Below are positions 12,640 through 24,660 of a DNA stretch of 64,000 nucleotides, piece by piece; the first letter of the stretch is position 1; every line of letters starts with the position of its first letter. The position numbers and the translations under genes are program-made. Origin of the DNA: Gadus chalcogrammus (Eukaryota; Chordata; Actinopteri; Gadiformes; Gadidae); NCBI RefSeq assembly GCF_026213295.1, contig NC_079427.1, positions 3,775,885 to 3,839,884 on the forward strand, in the 5' to 3' direction. The notes beneath the pieces were generated by a model, which was not told the origin of the DNA, ran no database searches, and worked only from the letters and a program-made list of their open reading frames with translations.

Positions 12640-12642
<3 letters not shown>

Positions 12643-13319
12643 TCCTGTGACAGCATAGGGCCACTTTACTACACGCCACGACCCGAAATAGTCTCTAGAT
12701 TCAGAAGTAAAGACATTTTCTCAATCAACGATTCCATTTTGTATGTAGGATATTATTTATTGTATGATGATACGTTATTTAAACCTTATTTATTGATATA
12801 CCGCAGAGACACTCAAGGACACTTGACTTGAATGATCTGCACGTGTGTTTATATTCACGCACACACACACAAATGCACACACATGCACAAACAAAGGACT
12901 CCAATTACAATTCAATTACAATTTCCAATTACAAACTCGGATTCACTTAAAATGTGTGCGAGGGTTTCATCACAGCATCCTAACATAGACTCCAGTCCAC
13001 CAAACGCCATCTAACCTGAAACGTTCCTCTTGACCCTACATGCTCCCTCTCCTTAAACATAAGAAGGCTCCGGTCCTTCACCTATCCTGTGTTCGCTGGC
13101 ATCCATCGTGGGGGCCATGTTGGCGGCGTCCATGTTGGCTCCAGAGTCAGCTGACACAGCAGCAACCCTGGCGCCCCCCCCCCACCCCCCGTTGACCGTA
13201 AGCTAACCTGACGGATGCATCGATCGGCAACATCCCCCCCCGTATAATTACTTTCTAGTGGCGGTGGAGCGGGAGAAGGAGGAGACGGAGAAAGGAACTG
13301 GTGGCTAGTATTGATCGGC

Positions 13320-13364
13320 TGGTGGTGGTGGTGGTGGTGGTGGTGGTGGTGGTGGTGGTGGTGT
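13320..13364. repeat. (GGT)n trinucleotide array
   Basis: About 14 GGT units. The - strand frame reads as poly-His, a repeat artefact. Confidence 0.93.
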
Positions 13365-13769
13365 TGGTGTGAGGGCGGGTGACGGCGGTGGTGGTGTTGC
13401 GGCGGGCGGAACCGGCGTTTCCCTTGACTAACGCTGAGGCCCATCCCTCAGCGGTGAGGAATGGTAACTAGCTCCCCCCTGGATAATAACTTTGTGATGG
13501 AATGGACCTTTCTCCTCCCGACCTGACCGCAGCCCTTAAAGGGTTATCAATTCTAATCGAGGCTCACGGGGGCCTGCCGCTCCCCCACCCCCACCCACCA
13601 CTGAGAGCTTTACGATCGGTTCCCTGGGCCCGTGAAAGCCCCACACCCCCTTCTGACACCCTATTTGCGAAGACAGAGAGGTTGAAAGAGCAAGGTCTCC
13701 TGTCGGGGTCCGCAAAATGTAATGAGTGTGTTCTCACACGTCAGCTTTTAACGGTCGAGGCCGTGGCCG

Positions 13770-13893
13770 ACGGTCGCCTCCGCCCGTGCACCACGGTCGC
13801 CTCCGGCCGTGCACCACGGTCGCCTCCGCCCGTGGTGCACCACGGTCGCCTCCGCCCGTGCACCACGGTCGCCTCCGCCCGTGCACCACGGTC
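13770..13893. repeat. 23-bp GC-rich minisatellite
   Basis: Five to six copies of a unit containing GGTCGCCTCCGCCCGTGCAC and CAC. The unit includes GTGCACCAC, so adjacent copies have palindromic GTGCAC cores. One copy carries a GTG duplication. Confidence 0.9.
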
Positions 13894-14407
13894 GAACTCC
13901 TGCGCAAATTGCGTCAAACAACAATAACTGTGAATGAAGAGGAAGACGTTATGATGTCATTGAGGTCAATGCCGTGTCGTTAACAGACCGGACGGGAAGC
14001 TCCGGCGTTCCGAATCAACCTCGCTTCAGTGATGTGTTTTATTTGTAAATTGCGCCTTTTTTTTTCGTTCACGACCAACCTTGGCTTCTCTGCCTTCCCC
14101 TCGTGCTCAGCTGCGTTCTTGACCCACGCTGGGTGTTTGTCTTCCTCTCCGCGGTGTTCTTAACCTTGCCCGCTGTTCTAATTATCTCTGGAAGGAGTCC
14201 CACACCTCCCATCATCCATTTCACCTGACCTGCCTCCGCCGCGCCCCGTAGCAGATGAGGGATGGGGGAGGCCGCCTGAGGTTGGACGGCTCGCGGGGAG
14301 GGGTGGGTTAGCTGCCGTAGTGCTAGTTTCCGCTTCTTTCCATCTTCCTCAAAAACCAGACAAGTTGGGCTGGAGCTAATCTGCTTTCTCTTTAGTCTTG
14401 GTCCAAT

Positions 14408-14465
14408 AGCTCTCTCTCTCTCGCTCTCTCTCGCTCTCTCTCGTTTTCTCTCTCTCTCTCTCTCG

Positions 14466-14516
<51 letters not shown>

Positions 14517-14572
14517 GCTCTCTCTCTTGCTTTCTCTCTCTCTCTCTCTCTCTCTCTCCCGCTCTCTCTCTT

Positions 14573-14603
<31 letters not shown>

Positions 14604-14634
14604 TGCTTTCTCTCTCTCTCTCTCTCTCTCTCTT

Positions 14635-14705
<71 letters not shown>

Positions 14706-14830
14706 TTCTCTCTCTCTCTCGCTTTCTCTCTGTCTCTCCCTCTCTCTCTCTCTCTTGCTCCCTTATCACTTTCTCTATCTTTATCTCTTGCTCTCTCTCT
14801 TTCTCTCACTCTTGCGCTTTCTGTGTCTCT
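14408..14830. repeat. (CT)n array with CTTGCTTT interruptions
   Basis: Long CT array with regularly spaced TCTTGCTTTC interruptions (about 14527, 14571, 14603 and 14635). Confidence 0.95.
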
Positions 14831-15394
14831 CTCGCTTTGAACTGTCTCTATACTCGTGTCTTTCTATCAATGAATGACAACAGCTTGTCCACCGCTAAGT
14901 GGAAGCATTCGCGGCCCTAGCTTAGCATATTTTCAGCTCCAAGGGTCGATGAGGAACCAGGAAGTGGAAGCAGATGAAAGCACGCTACGTAGCATCGCTA
15001 GCTCGCGGTGATAATCCGATCACGATGGTTGCTCTGGTTCTGAGCGGTGATCGGACGTCGGCATTGTCACAGAAGAAGTTACAAAGTGTGTCCCCTCCTT
15101 CACTCCAGAGTTTGAAACAGAGCTCTTGTCTGTTGTGCCCGCCGCCATATGTTTGCCAGTCTCTTGGTTTAATCCATCATTGTCGAGCATGTACAACGTG
15201 GCAGAAAAAAACAACACTGTGCATTCAAGAACATCTTACTGTTTGACCTGCAATGCAATGTTTATCTCACTCAGTTTGCCGTCTGTTGTCTAACTTACTG
15301 CCTTGGTTGATTTTTACTATTCTGATAGTATAATTTTTGACTTGATGGATCAACGTAAATTAGTAGTCATTTTTATCCAAAACACTTTCCTGAG

Positions 15395-16300
15395 ACAGGC
15401 CATTATGAGCAGGTAGGGGTTGGAGATTGAATACAGAAACAGGTCATTAAGGAGCCGGTTGGGGTTAAGCAGTGCATATAGAGATATGTCATCAAGGTGG
15501 CAATCTCTTAATATTTCCATGAAAACAAATATCTGTTAGGTGACTATCTATTACCGAATGAGGTAACACAATGGTAACTCGCCCTTCCATTTGCAGTATT
15601 ATGAATGTTAGCGACTGGGTGTCGCTGGTGTTGAGGTTGGGATCTATGGCAACAATTATCAACAAAGAGAATGAAACGGATATCTTTAAGAGTGTCCCTT
15701 TAAGGAGCAGGTAGGGGTTAGACAATACATTGACAATTAATTTTGTTGGAGTTAGGAGTAGGGGTTGGACAGTGAATAAGATAAGATAAGATAAGATAAG
15801 ATAGTCCTTTATTAATCCCCCTTGGGAGAAATTCACAGGTGACCAGCAGTACAGTGGGAAAAGAGAAGTGTGAAAAAACAGTATATATACAATACATTTA
15901 CTAATTGAAAATAAATTATAGTACAAAACTATTTTAATAAGATTAAGATAAAACAAACATACTATATACATGTAACTCTCCGTTTGTAGATAAATAAATA
16001 AAATAATAAATAAGTACGATGAAATATGAGGTATAATATAAAAATAAGTATAAATATAAATATAAATGTGCCAAATGTGCAGGGACCCTGAAGTAATCGA
16101 AAAATTTAGTAAATAAATAACAAATAACAAGGTTAACAATAGGTGCAGTCCTTAGGTGTGGGGTTTAGTCCTTAAACAGGTCTGGATAAAGGATGATAAT
16201 ACAGATGTAAGTCATTAAGGAGCAGGTAGGGGTTGAACAGGGAACACAGAGACCCGTCATTAAGGACTACTTATGGGCTAAGGACCACTTAGGGGTTAGA
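15395..16300 (+). repeat. degenerate minisatellite of GGAGCAGGTAGGGGTT units
   Basis: Repeated segments resembling TCATTAAGGAGCAGGTAGGG with following GTTAGACAGT and ACACAGAGAC occur around 15400, 15450, 15705, 15755, 16205 and 16255. The core matches a motif inside the SINE-like element at 56745 (TCATTTAGGAGCAGGAGGGG). The array is split by the LINE fragment at 15776-16110. Confidence 0.6.
15776..16110 (-). mobile_element. LINE 3' end (L2-like), reverse orientation
   Basis: Begins with an (ATAAG)n tail and CCTTTATTAATCCCCCTTGG, the reverse complement of a retroelement 3' end. It is followed by about 300 bp of AT-rich sequence, probably its 3' UTR. An apparent 215-codon frame on the - strand is AT-rich and shows no reverse transcriptase motif. 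Confidence 0.55.
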
Positions 16301-16304
16301 CAGT

Positions 16305-16565
16305 TAATGGTAAATTAACTGAATTTATATAGCGCTTTTTTCAGCCCAGTGACTTCTCAAAGCGCTTTTAAACGATTGACATTTACCCATTCATACCCAC
16401 CCTCATAAACCGACGGCTTTGTCGCCATGCAAGATGACGGCCAGCTAGTCAGGAGCAGATGGGTTAGGTTGTCTTGCTCAAGGACACCTCAACACATGTG
16501 TCCTTGAGCAAGCCGGGTATGGTACCAGCAACCGTCGCTCTACCCCCAGAGCCACTGCCGCCCCT
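16305..16565 (+). mobile_element. teleost SINE-like non-autonomous element
   Basis: Shows the pattern of a common teleost element: GAATTTATATAGCGCTTTTT, CTCAAAGCGCTTTTA, CCCATTCATACCCACCCTCA, then CTTGCTCAAGGACACCTCAA and a degraded GGTACCAGCAACCGTCGC end. The family name is not asserted. It includes an unusual perfect 15-bp inverted repeat (16473-16487/16498-16512). Confidence 0.65.
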
Positions 16566-16877
16566 AATCTGAAACATCTTGGCTAATACAAACCCAGGAT
16601 TTCTACAGGGATGACGGCTGACAAATGAAATGTTTCAGGATATGTTGTTTCAGTTCTTTATTGTTTGATTTTAGCCGTTGCTGTGTCCCTTTTAGGTATT
16701 CATCAGTTAATTATCAATGGCCGCCAAAGTTTTATTGAAGTGATTTTTCAGCCATTCATCCACCGGTTAACTCTGCCCCTTCGCTCCACACAGCCCAGAG
16801 AGTCACACAGCACACGCATAAAAGGCCATTTGTTCTCAGCCCCATGTACAGCCGGTGTATGTTCAGTGTCTCAGTCA

Positions 16878-16907
16878 CACACACACACACATGACAGCGT
16901 GTGTGTT

Positions 16908-16940
<33 letters not shown>
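16878..16940. repeat. CA run followed by GT run
   Basis: Short CA block (16878-16890) then GT block (16898-16940). Together they can fold back on each other. Confidence 0.85.
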
Positions 16941-16942
<2 letters not shown>

Positions 16943-18939
16943 TAGAAACCAGTCGCCGGCCCTTTGAATAGAATTGTCACTGATTACTGGTACTTTATTA
17001 TAATTAGGTCTCGTTCATGTTCCCAATAGAGGCTTTTAAGGAGAATATAATGGTGTCCTATTGAATCTCCATGACAGCTGCCTTCCTCTGCAGAAGACTT
17101 CAACTCTGTTTCAGTACGAGGAAATAGTATTCCTCATCAATTTAACCGAGTGACGAGAAATGTTCCTCTTACGGAAACAACAACGAGGAAATCTGGCCGC
17201 ATTTCCTTGACCTTACCGTGAACGTGTTTTCAGTAACCATGAACGTGTTTTCAGTAAGTCATAATAAGTTGGCACAATGGGGATATAAAGGTTAACTGCT
17301 GGGTCATTTTAAATGCTCCATTGGATTTGATTTGGTTATCTAACCTCGCAAGGCTGTTCAGAAGATAGCTGACCTCTAACCTGGGGTCATGGCACAAGGA
17401 TGTTTATTTGTTTCGATTTTGTACGCGTTTTGTTTTTTGTAGCCATTTCCTTGATTTATTAATTTACTCACCAAATAATATTAATTATTACTAAACATTA
17501 TTATTTTTTTCATCTATTATATATTCTAGTTGTATGTATTGCTATATAATATATTTGATATTTCACTTTTGTCTTGCTAGCTTAGCAGTTAGCTAGTTTA
17601 TTCTATTAAACAACAGGACACAAATTAAGGCTCATACTTTTCCTGCTCTAAGAGGAATATACAGCAACTATATCATGGAATAAAACAACATAAGGCCGGT
17701 CGTGTCTGTTAAGAGCAGCTCCTTCCTTCGACTGATGGATTTTGTGATAAAAGTGGTTCCCTTATCTCCTCCACCATCTTGTTTTGAGTCATCGCTCTCC
17801 GGGGTCTTGCGGCCCGTTTTAAACCCACCGCTGTTGTCCCTGTAGTGCCTTAAATCTACTACAAACAAACCCAGAGAGGGAGAGAGTGATTTAAACATCT
17901 AGTTTAGCTGCGGACACCTTCCTGAAAAACACTGTTCGAAAGAAATAAAATGTTGGTGTTGCTGTTGTTTTCTGTCAAATTGATAATTCTGTTGATTCAT
18001 TCATTCATTTTAAATCCACTCGGCACTAATCTGTTATAGTTTGCACCACCAAAACACCCCCACACACAGAGAGGATGTTTAAACACCTATTCGAAAGCAA
18101 TAGCAGACTCTATAGTCCTTTTACACATTCATTCTAATGCACTTAGCAGCTCTGAAAGCATCCATAAATAATCGCTCTGTCGGTTATCAACGCCGGAAAA
18201 TTAGCTTTTAAAAAGCAGTTTGAAAACCATTCCGGTGATGGACGAGCGACAGGGCTAATACATTTAGCCAGTTTTTCCGAAGGGGGCCGGCCCACGACCA
18301 TTCTTTATATCTGTCGGCGCGCTGCGAGCATTACTCCAAAGAAAATGAGTGAGTGGGTCGTCTCCGCGTGAGCAAGGAGGCTCCGGACAAAGTACTGCCG
18401 GTAGCAATGCATATAGCGAACGCAAGGATTGCATACGGAGTGTTGAGGATGTAGCCAACCAGGGCCTTTTTATCCGTAATCTTTTTTCGAAGTCATTTTA
18501 ATCCTCTTAAATCATCCTTCCTTAACCATCGTTAAACAATAACAGCTAACAGTAGAGATGTTTTAGTTGCTATTCCCCTAGCCATTGTTACTGCCTCCAT
18601 TGTTGCTTAAACATCGTTTCTAGGTGAAACATTATTGGTATTTCATGCTTTGTTTACTGATCAATGAAGTGACATTGAAAGTAAATTTATAGATGGATAA
18701 ATACATCATCAGTTTGACTCTTAATATTAATGCTGCTTGGTCTATTCAATTATAAAGTTTATACCGTATTCCCAAAGTAAATACTACATCTTTCCAATAC
18801 CTTTTACTGAACTGGCTATGCAATTAATATTGAATTATATTATTGTATAAATTAACGTACAGCACCTTCATACATTGGTTATTCTGGTGTGCTCCTGTAA
18901 TGTATGCGGATGTTCTTTGATGCTAAAAGCATATTTAAG

Positions 18940-19330
18940 CCCGGTATTGAGTACGACCCCAGAGTCTATCGTACGACTAGTCATCCATGGTAGAAGGGAC
19001 CCCTCCTCACCGAGGGGAATCCATCCTTGTCCTCTTCAGGCCCCGGGGGTGTGTACTAATGCGGTCCCGTGTGAAGCTGGCTCCTACTCTGTAATTGCGA
19101 TGAAAGGCTCCGCAAATAGGCCTGACTTCTCCCTGCCGCCTCTGTGCTCGTCCGGGGGCCACCTCACGGGGAACCCTCCGCACCAGAGCGGGCTTGCCTG
19201 CCCGTCTGGCGGCTGTCTGCTTGAACTGTAAATTAGAGGACCTAATCGCCCACAGTCGTTGCTGCCTGCAGTGGATTTACATTTCCCTCTCTCCGTGTAA
19301 TCTGGCGTTTACAATATCATTTACGTGCCC
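18940..19330. other. high-complexity non-coding block, candidate conserved element
   Basis: Non-repetitive GC-balanced sequence with CTGTAATTGCGATGAAAGGC, TAAATTAGAGGACCTAATCG and GTAATCTGGCGTTTACAATA. No coding similarity is recognised. Confidence 0.3.
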
Positions 19331-20279
19331 TTCTCGTTCCTCTCCTTCTCCTCCTTCTAACACCCCCCCCCCCCCCCCTCCCCCCTGCCCTGCCTCTAAG
19401 CCCCTCGAGAGGTGACTGACAGCCGACAAGCCCCGCCTCCCCGGGCCATGCTTTGCATACCACGGCTTGTAATTCGTAAATACGGATGGGGGGGGGGGGG
19501 GGTTTATATTTGCACCCGGTGCACGTCTTGAACGGCGGGGTCTGCTTTGGAGTGATGTTTAAGTAAAGCTGAGCTCTCGCCGCGTTTGTGGTCGATGGCG
19601 TTAAGTCTCTCTCTGAGCTTCTTGATTTCCGGGGCGCTCTGAGATCTTTTATTTTGAAGAGCCAGCAGGCTGCGATTGTGTCATGTGATCCCCCCTCCTG
19701 GTAACCCTTTAATCTGTTCCCACTGCCTCCATGTTGCAGTGGAGCAGGGGGTGGGTGGGGTAGGGGGAACGAGGAGGCTAAAGCCATACAATGTGTGCCA
19801 ACGCCTGCCAAGGATGTGGTACACGTATGTCAGAACGCCTGCTTGGATGTGGTTTATCCTCGCTGAATCCCAGGCTATTGTCGTCTCTCCTTGGTGTTTC
19901 TGTTCCTCTGCTTGTCTCGTACAACGTGGGTGTGAGGAAGGACCGGCCTTTTTTAAGCAATGGGGTTTTTGTGTTTGGGGCTCCGGCAGCACAAGAGTGG
20001 TGCTCTGATGATTAGCACTGTTTAAACTGCTGTCTGGAACAGAGTCTCCGCCGGTGTGTTCTCATCCCGCCCACACACGCCTCTTTTTCTTCAGGTTCAT
20101 GAACACAAATGCACAGCAAACACTCCACCAGTCAAATTTTATGGATATGGCCCTTTTTCCTGCAAATCCACTCAAAGTGCCTAACAAGTGAAACAACACA
20201 AGAATGAGAAATAAAATGGGTTTAATATAACAATAAAAATCATCTGAGCAACATACATTTCAGAGGTAGCTTTAACATA

Positions 20280-20335
20280 AGGTTCGATCGTACTTTATTT
20301 ATTCCTGACATTCTATTCTATTCTGATATTCGAAC
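20280..20335 (-). mobile_element. possible LINE 3'-end remnant
   Basis: CGTACTTTATTTATTCCTGA followed by a TTCTATTCTATTCT repeat resembles a reversed retroelement tail. Weak. Confidence 0.3.
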
Positions 20336-20688
20336 CAACAAAATTACTCACTTGATTAAAAGAAAGCTTAACCAAAAAGGTATGTTTTACGCTGAAGTTT
20401 GGCAGTATATCGGCACATTGCGATGGCCTCAGTTACTCTGGCAGGCCTACAAAGCAGGTCTATTTGTACTTCTTACACGGTGGGCTTGGGTGGGAGACCC
20501 GAACCAGAGAACCTCCCATTTGCTCCATTCCCTAATGTCATCACTGTTTCTCTAATCACCCGCGCGTTGCCGACCCAGTCTGCAGCTCTTTTTTTCTCCT
20601 TCTCCCCGTCCTCTGGCTCCTTGCATGCTTCTCCAGCCAGTGATGGCTGTAACCGCGCTCTGGTCTAGTAACCTGATGCTGGGCTCAC

Positions 20689-20960
20689 TGGGTAATGGCG
20701 TGCATTATTCTCCTCGCTCCTCATTAATGTCTGAATAATCATTTACACAAAGATGGCTGCCTCATGCCGGGGCTGGTCTCTCTCTTTCATCCTTTGTTCC
20801 CCCCCCCCCCTCCCCCTCCTTCTTTACGGCCGCCTAATTCAATCGTATTAATAATGAATACAAAAAACGCAATTTTATGTTAGCTTGCTGCAGGGCACCC
20901 GGGAATCATTCCAATGAATATTTCAGCACATTATTTTAATCACGGCTGTGCATATGCAGG
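20689..20960. other. high-complexity non-coding block, candidate enhancer
   Basis: Contains several homeodomain/POU-like words: CTCATTAATGTCTGAATAAT, CGTATTAATAATGAATAC and CCAATGAATATTTCAGCAC, and ends near CATATGCAGG. A C homopolymer sits around 20800. This is typical of vertebrate developmental non-coding elements, but conservation is untested. Confidence 0.35.
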
Positions 20961-21477
20961 ACTGGGGGGGGGGGGGGGGGGAGATGGAGGAGGTGGAGGA
21001 GGGGGTCGGTTTGCGGGTGCCGGGCGGGGAGAGGGGTGCTTGTTTTATAGTCTCATGCCTCAAACTCGCCCCCGAGAACCCCAATCATAAAGCTGCGCGC
21101 CGTCCGCACCGAGGGTCTTACGTCTGATTTACAAGACTGGTTCAAAACAGTGAAGAGGGCGGGCAGGCCGGGTCCATTTGTGCTGTCATTTCAGGCTGTG
21201 TTTGCTAATGGGCGCGTAAGTGATTTACGATGGCGGCGTTGGCGCTACAGCTACCTTCTGTTAGCTCCTAACACAATGAGGGCTGCTAGCATCTCGAGGC
21301 TAACAGCGGGACAACACAACACAACATACACAATGCAAGATATTACAGTAATACACAATGAAATCCAGGACAGTCCCCCCACAGGACAATACAGTTAAGC
21401 ACAATATAAGGAAACACAAGACAGACCCACCCAACTCGCATATAGGGTGGGCATGTAGAGTACATTGTGATTTTAGT

Positions 21478-21606
21478 GGTTTCTGGTCTCCAACTGGTCT
21501 GTCATTGGCCTGGAACTGGTCTCTTAATGATCTTTATCTGGCAGACAACTGGTATTCAACCCATCTCTGGTCTCGAAATGGTCCTAACTGGTTCTAACTG
21601 GTCTCT
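21478..21606. repeat. degenerate AACTGGTCTCT repeat before exon D
   Basis: About ten imperfect copies of an ACTGGTCTCT-like 11-15 bp unit, ending in the GGTCTCTCCCCAG acceptor of exon D. Confidence 0.6.
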
Positions 21607-21612
21607 CCCCAG

Positions 21613-21737
21613 CCAGGACCAGGACTCGTGGCGTCTCGACTACTGGGAAGACGATCTCAGGAGGAGGAGGCGATTGGTCAGGAACCCGCTAGGCTCCGCC
21701 CACCAGGGAGTCACCAGAAGAGCCCTGGAAGACTATG
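21613..21737 (+). CDS. nbea: nbea exon D (pre-PH region)
   Basis: The 125-nt exon begins with the C that completes the split Ser codon and encodes QDQDSWRLDYWEDDLRRRRR, then LVRNPLGS and ALEDY, with one base (G) left before GTCAGC. The RLDYWEDDLRRRRR stretch is a neurobeachin/LRBA hallmark. The upstream intron carries a degenerate repeat of AACTGGTCTCT that runs into the acceptor. Confidence 0.92.
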
Positions 21738-21764
21738 GTCAGCATGCACATTAATACTTAAGAA

Positions 21765-22230
21765 AAATACTGTAATATACATTGATACTGTAGTACCATA
21801 TACAAAATACATGAAAACTCTACTACTCAAAGAAGTATAAATTATTACTGTAGTAAAATATGATATATTACTGTTTTCTACTATTTTACTTGCTTATGAT
21901 AGTTATATGTATGAATACTATGTATCAGTACTTTAATACTATAAATAATATACATAAATACTGTAGTACTGTAACAGTATGTGCATGTATATATTTAATA
22001 TAGTATTATGTAATATAATATATATATATATATATATATATAATGTGTGTAACAATTATTTTAGTATTATACATAATATAAAATATATAGTACCGTAATA
22101 TGTATATAGTCTAGTTCTTTAATACTATATATTTGTTATACCTTAGTATTGGAGTGCTATATTATGTTACATTAATAGCATACATTGCTACTGTAGTACT
22201 ATACTTGGTATTCTATCCCATAATAGACAC
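21765..22230. repeat. AT-rich degenerate repeat (TACTGTAGTACTATA)
   Basis: Many variants of ATACTGTAGTACTATA with an (AT)n block at 22018-22042. The unit is partly self-complementary (GTACTATA/TATAGTAC). Confidence 0.7.
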
Positions 22231-24339
22231 TACAGCAGTATTACTGTAAGATGGGCAGTTCTGTCCAGATCTATCTAGGATTATAGCTGTGACACACATC
22301 GTTGGGTCGCCTTTATCGACTCTTTCTCTCCTGCTGTGCTCCGCTGAGCAGGGCTAAAGTATTGATCCATCCTCTGTTCTCTCACAGTATCCAAACTATA
22401 TCCAACCGCAGCAACAGCCCCAAACTCAGGGTTCTGATTGGTGTAAATTGGCTCTATAAGTGTTGTCACCGACTAGATAGTTTCTTGAAACTATTTTGAA
22501 CAGTTAGAACCAGAAACAGCAATGTGGGTAACTTAAGTTTCACCAGAGATGCTGCAGCCTTTATGTCGTCTTTGTCTGCTTTTCCTTGACTTTTATCAGA
22601 GTAATGTATATTTGTATCGCGTGCTGTAAATTTGACCTAATTTCACCATCAAACCATTTTTCCCTGCTGACGAAATGAGGTCACGGTCCGCCTGCGTTGC
22701 CGCCGCATACCACTGTTGTCATGGTAACCGGTCGTCATGCTGGCATCGCTTTTATCTCTGGTCGCGCCGTCTAGCTAGCTCACCAGCTAGCCTGCAAGCT
22801 CCGGCGGTCCCGGCACTGAACAGTCAGACCTGGCTGTGTTATGCTAGCGAGCTTGCGGCCTCACACAGTCATCGAGTTCCATATGCAGGTGGTATATATG
22901 AAAACCACAAAAATACCGGCCTGCTCCCAATTTATTGCTAACTGGTTCCATTATTTTCCATATCGAAATAAAAGTTTTTTTTTAATGATTTGGAAGGGAT
23001 AGATTTTATGAGTTATAGAAGTCGTTGTGCTGTGTGTCTATTCAGCAATTGTTATCTATCAATCTCTATCTTACCATCTTTATTTATAGGGTCTCTAGGT
23101 AATTATCGATCTATTTTTTACTTGATCTATCTCTATCTCTCTATTTAATAATAGACAATGCGTTTGGTTTTCTTTGTACTCTGTTCGCTATATTCCACCA
23201 GCAGTGGACTGCTGTCTATGTGAATGTAATATTCCCTGACAGTTTTGTGTTTTATTAAATAATAACAATTATGCAGTGGTTTGGGTTGGAAGCTGAAGCC
23301 CGTCATTAGAGGGCGAGAGGTGGAATATCTGTTAAGTCACAGCAGCTTCCAAAACTTCTCTCCACGGGATCTGACAGTGACTGAAGCGCCCGGGAACTGG
23401 TTCCTTCAGGTTTTTTTTACCGCTAAAACAAGCATTTATTTTTACATTAAGGCCGGGGTCGACTTTACAGAAGACGCATCGTTGCGGGTTTTGACAGCAA
23501 GAAATAAAAGCTTACACTCCGAGTCGGGCGCCGCCATTTTGATTTTGGAGAGGGCAGGGAGAGAGGGTGTTTGAGCAGCTCACAGGGGGAGCACAAAATA
23601 AATGCACGAGGAAGGAAGAAAAGTTATTTTATGCACAAAAGAATGCTTCATGGCGCGAGGGAGCTTTGATTTTGACAGCTTTGAACTTGCCAGGAGATCA
23701 TCCAAGCGCTTTAAGTATTATCTAAGGAAGAATAAGGCTTTACTCTCTACGAAAGTTTCACTGCTCACTGCTCACCACTCGTGTGTTGGTGATAGTTGCC
23801 TGATTTTTCTTTTTTATGTTCGTGGGAGTGTGTCGACTTTACCGCAATGCATATGTGTTGGTGTGCGCATGTGTCTTTTCATGTGTGCCTGTGTCGGTGT
23901 ATGTAAGCTGTGCTTGTGTGTGTTTGTCTGAGTGCGGGCGTACATGAGTGTGTTTGTGTCTTTGCCTGTGCGTGTATCCCTATGTGTGTGTGTGTGTGTC
24001 TCGGTACTCGCTCCAGCACTGAGACATGTGAGGGAGCAGGTTAAATGGGGCTTCTTTGTCTATTAGCAGCGCCGACAGCTTAGCCAGCAGATTCTGCCTC
24101 TCCTCTAATACCCCCCCTGTTAGCGACGGGCTAGCGCGCTAGCGCTCTGTGCTGGGGGCTGATTGGACCTGGGCAAGCATGAAATGGAAGCCAGGTTAAT
24201 ATTGATCCAGGTGTTTAACGGGCTGTTTTACCTCCAGGTGTCCTTGCTGTCTCATTCCAGGTGAGAATGAGACACCCTCTCTCTGTGTCTGTCCGTCTGT
24301 CTCTCTAGTTATCTATCTAGTTATCTATCGCTCTTGCTC

Positions 24340-24359
24340 TCTCTTTCACCATCGCTCTC

Positions 24360-24433
<74 letters not shown>

Positions 24434-24660
24434 TCCCTCTCCCTCTTCCTCTCCCTCTCAACCTCTGTCCTTGTCTCTCTCTCTCTCTCTCCCTCTGTCC
24501 TTGTCTCTCTCTCTCTCTCCCTCTGTCCTGGTCTCTCTCTCTCTCTCTCCCTCTGTCCTTGTCTCTCTCTCTCTCCCCCTCTGTCCTGGTCTCTCTCTCT
24601 CTCTCCCTCTGTCCTGGTCTCTCTCTCTCTCTCCCTCTGTCCTGTTCTCTCTCTCTCTCT
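24340..24660. repeat. (CT)n array with CCCTCTGTCCTTGTC units
   Basis: Pure CT followed by a minisatellite-like alternation of CTCCCTCTGTCCT[T/G]GTCT and CT runs, about seven copies. Confidence 0.93.

Larger units (their letters stand above)
8467..21612 (+). other. nbea intron C-D (13.1 kb)
   Basis: The longest complete intron in the window. No coding exon is recognised. It carries a foldback element, GT and CT arrays, several minisatellites, a SINE-like element with LINE tail fragments, and GC-balanced non-repetitive blocks that may be regulatory. Confidence 0.8.

Noticed and set aside
13082..13444. Poly-His frame on the - strand
   Set aside because: Translation of the GGT repeat; no start context, no homology, no splice evidence.
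15492..16139. 215-codon hydrophobic frame on the - strand
   Set aside because: AT-rich LINE tail and repeat sequence; apparent membrane character comes from Ile/Tyr/Leu-rich AT codons.
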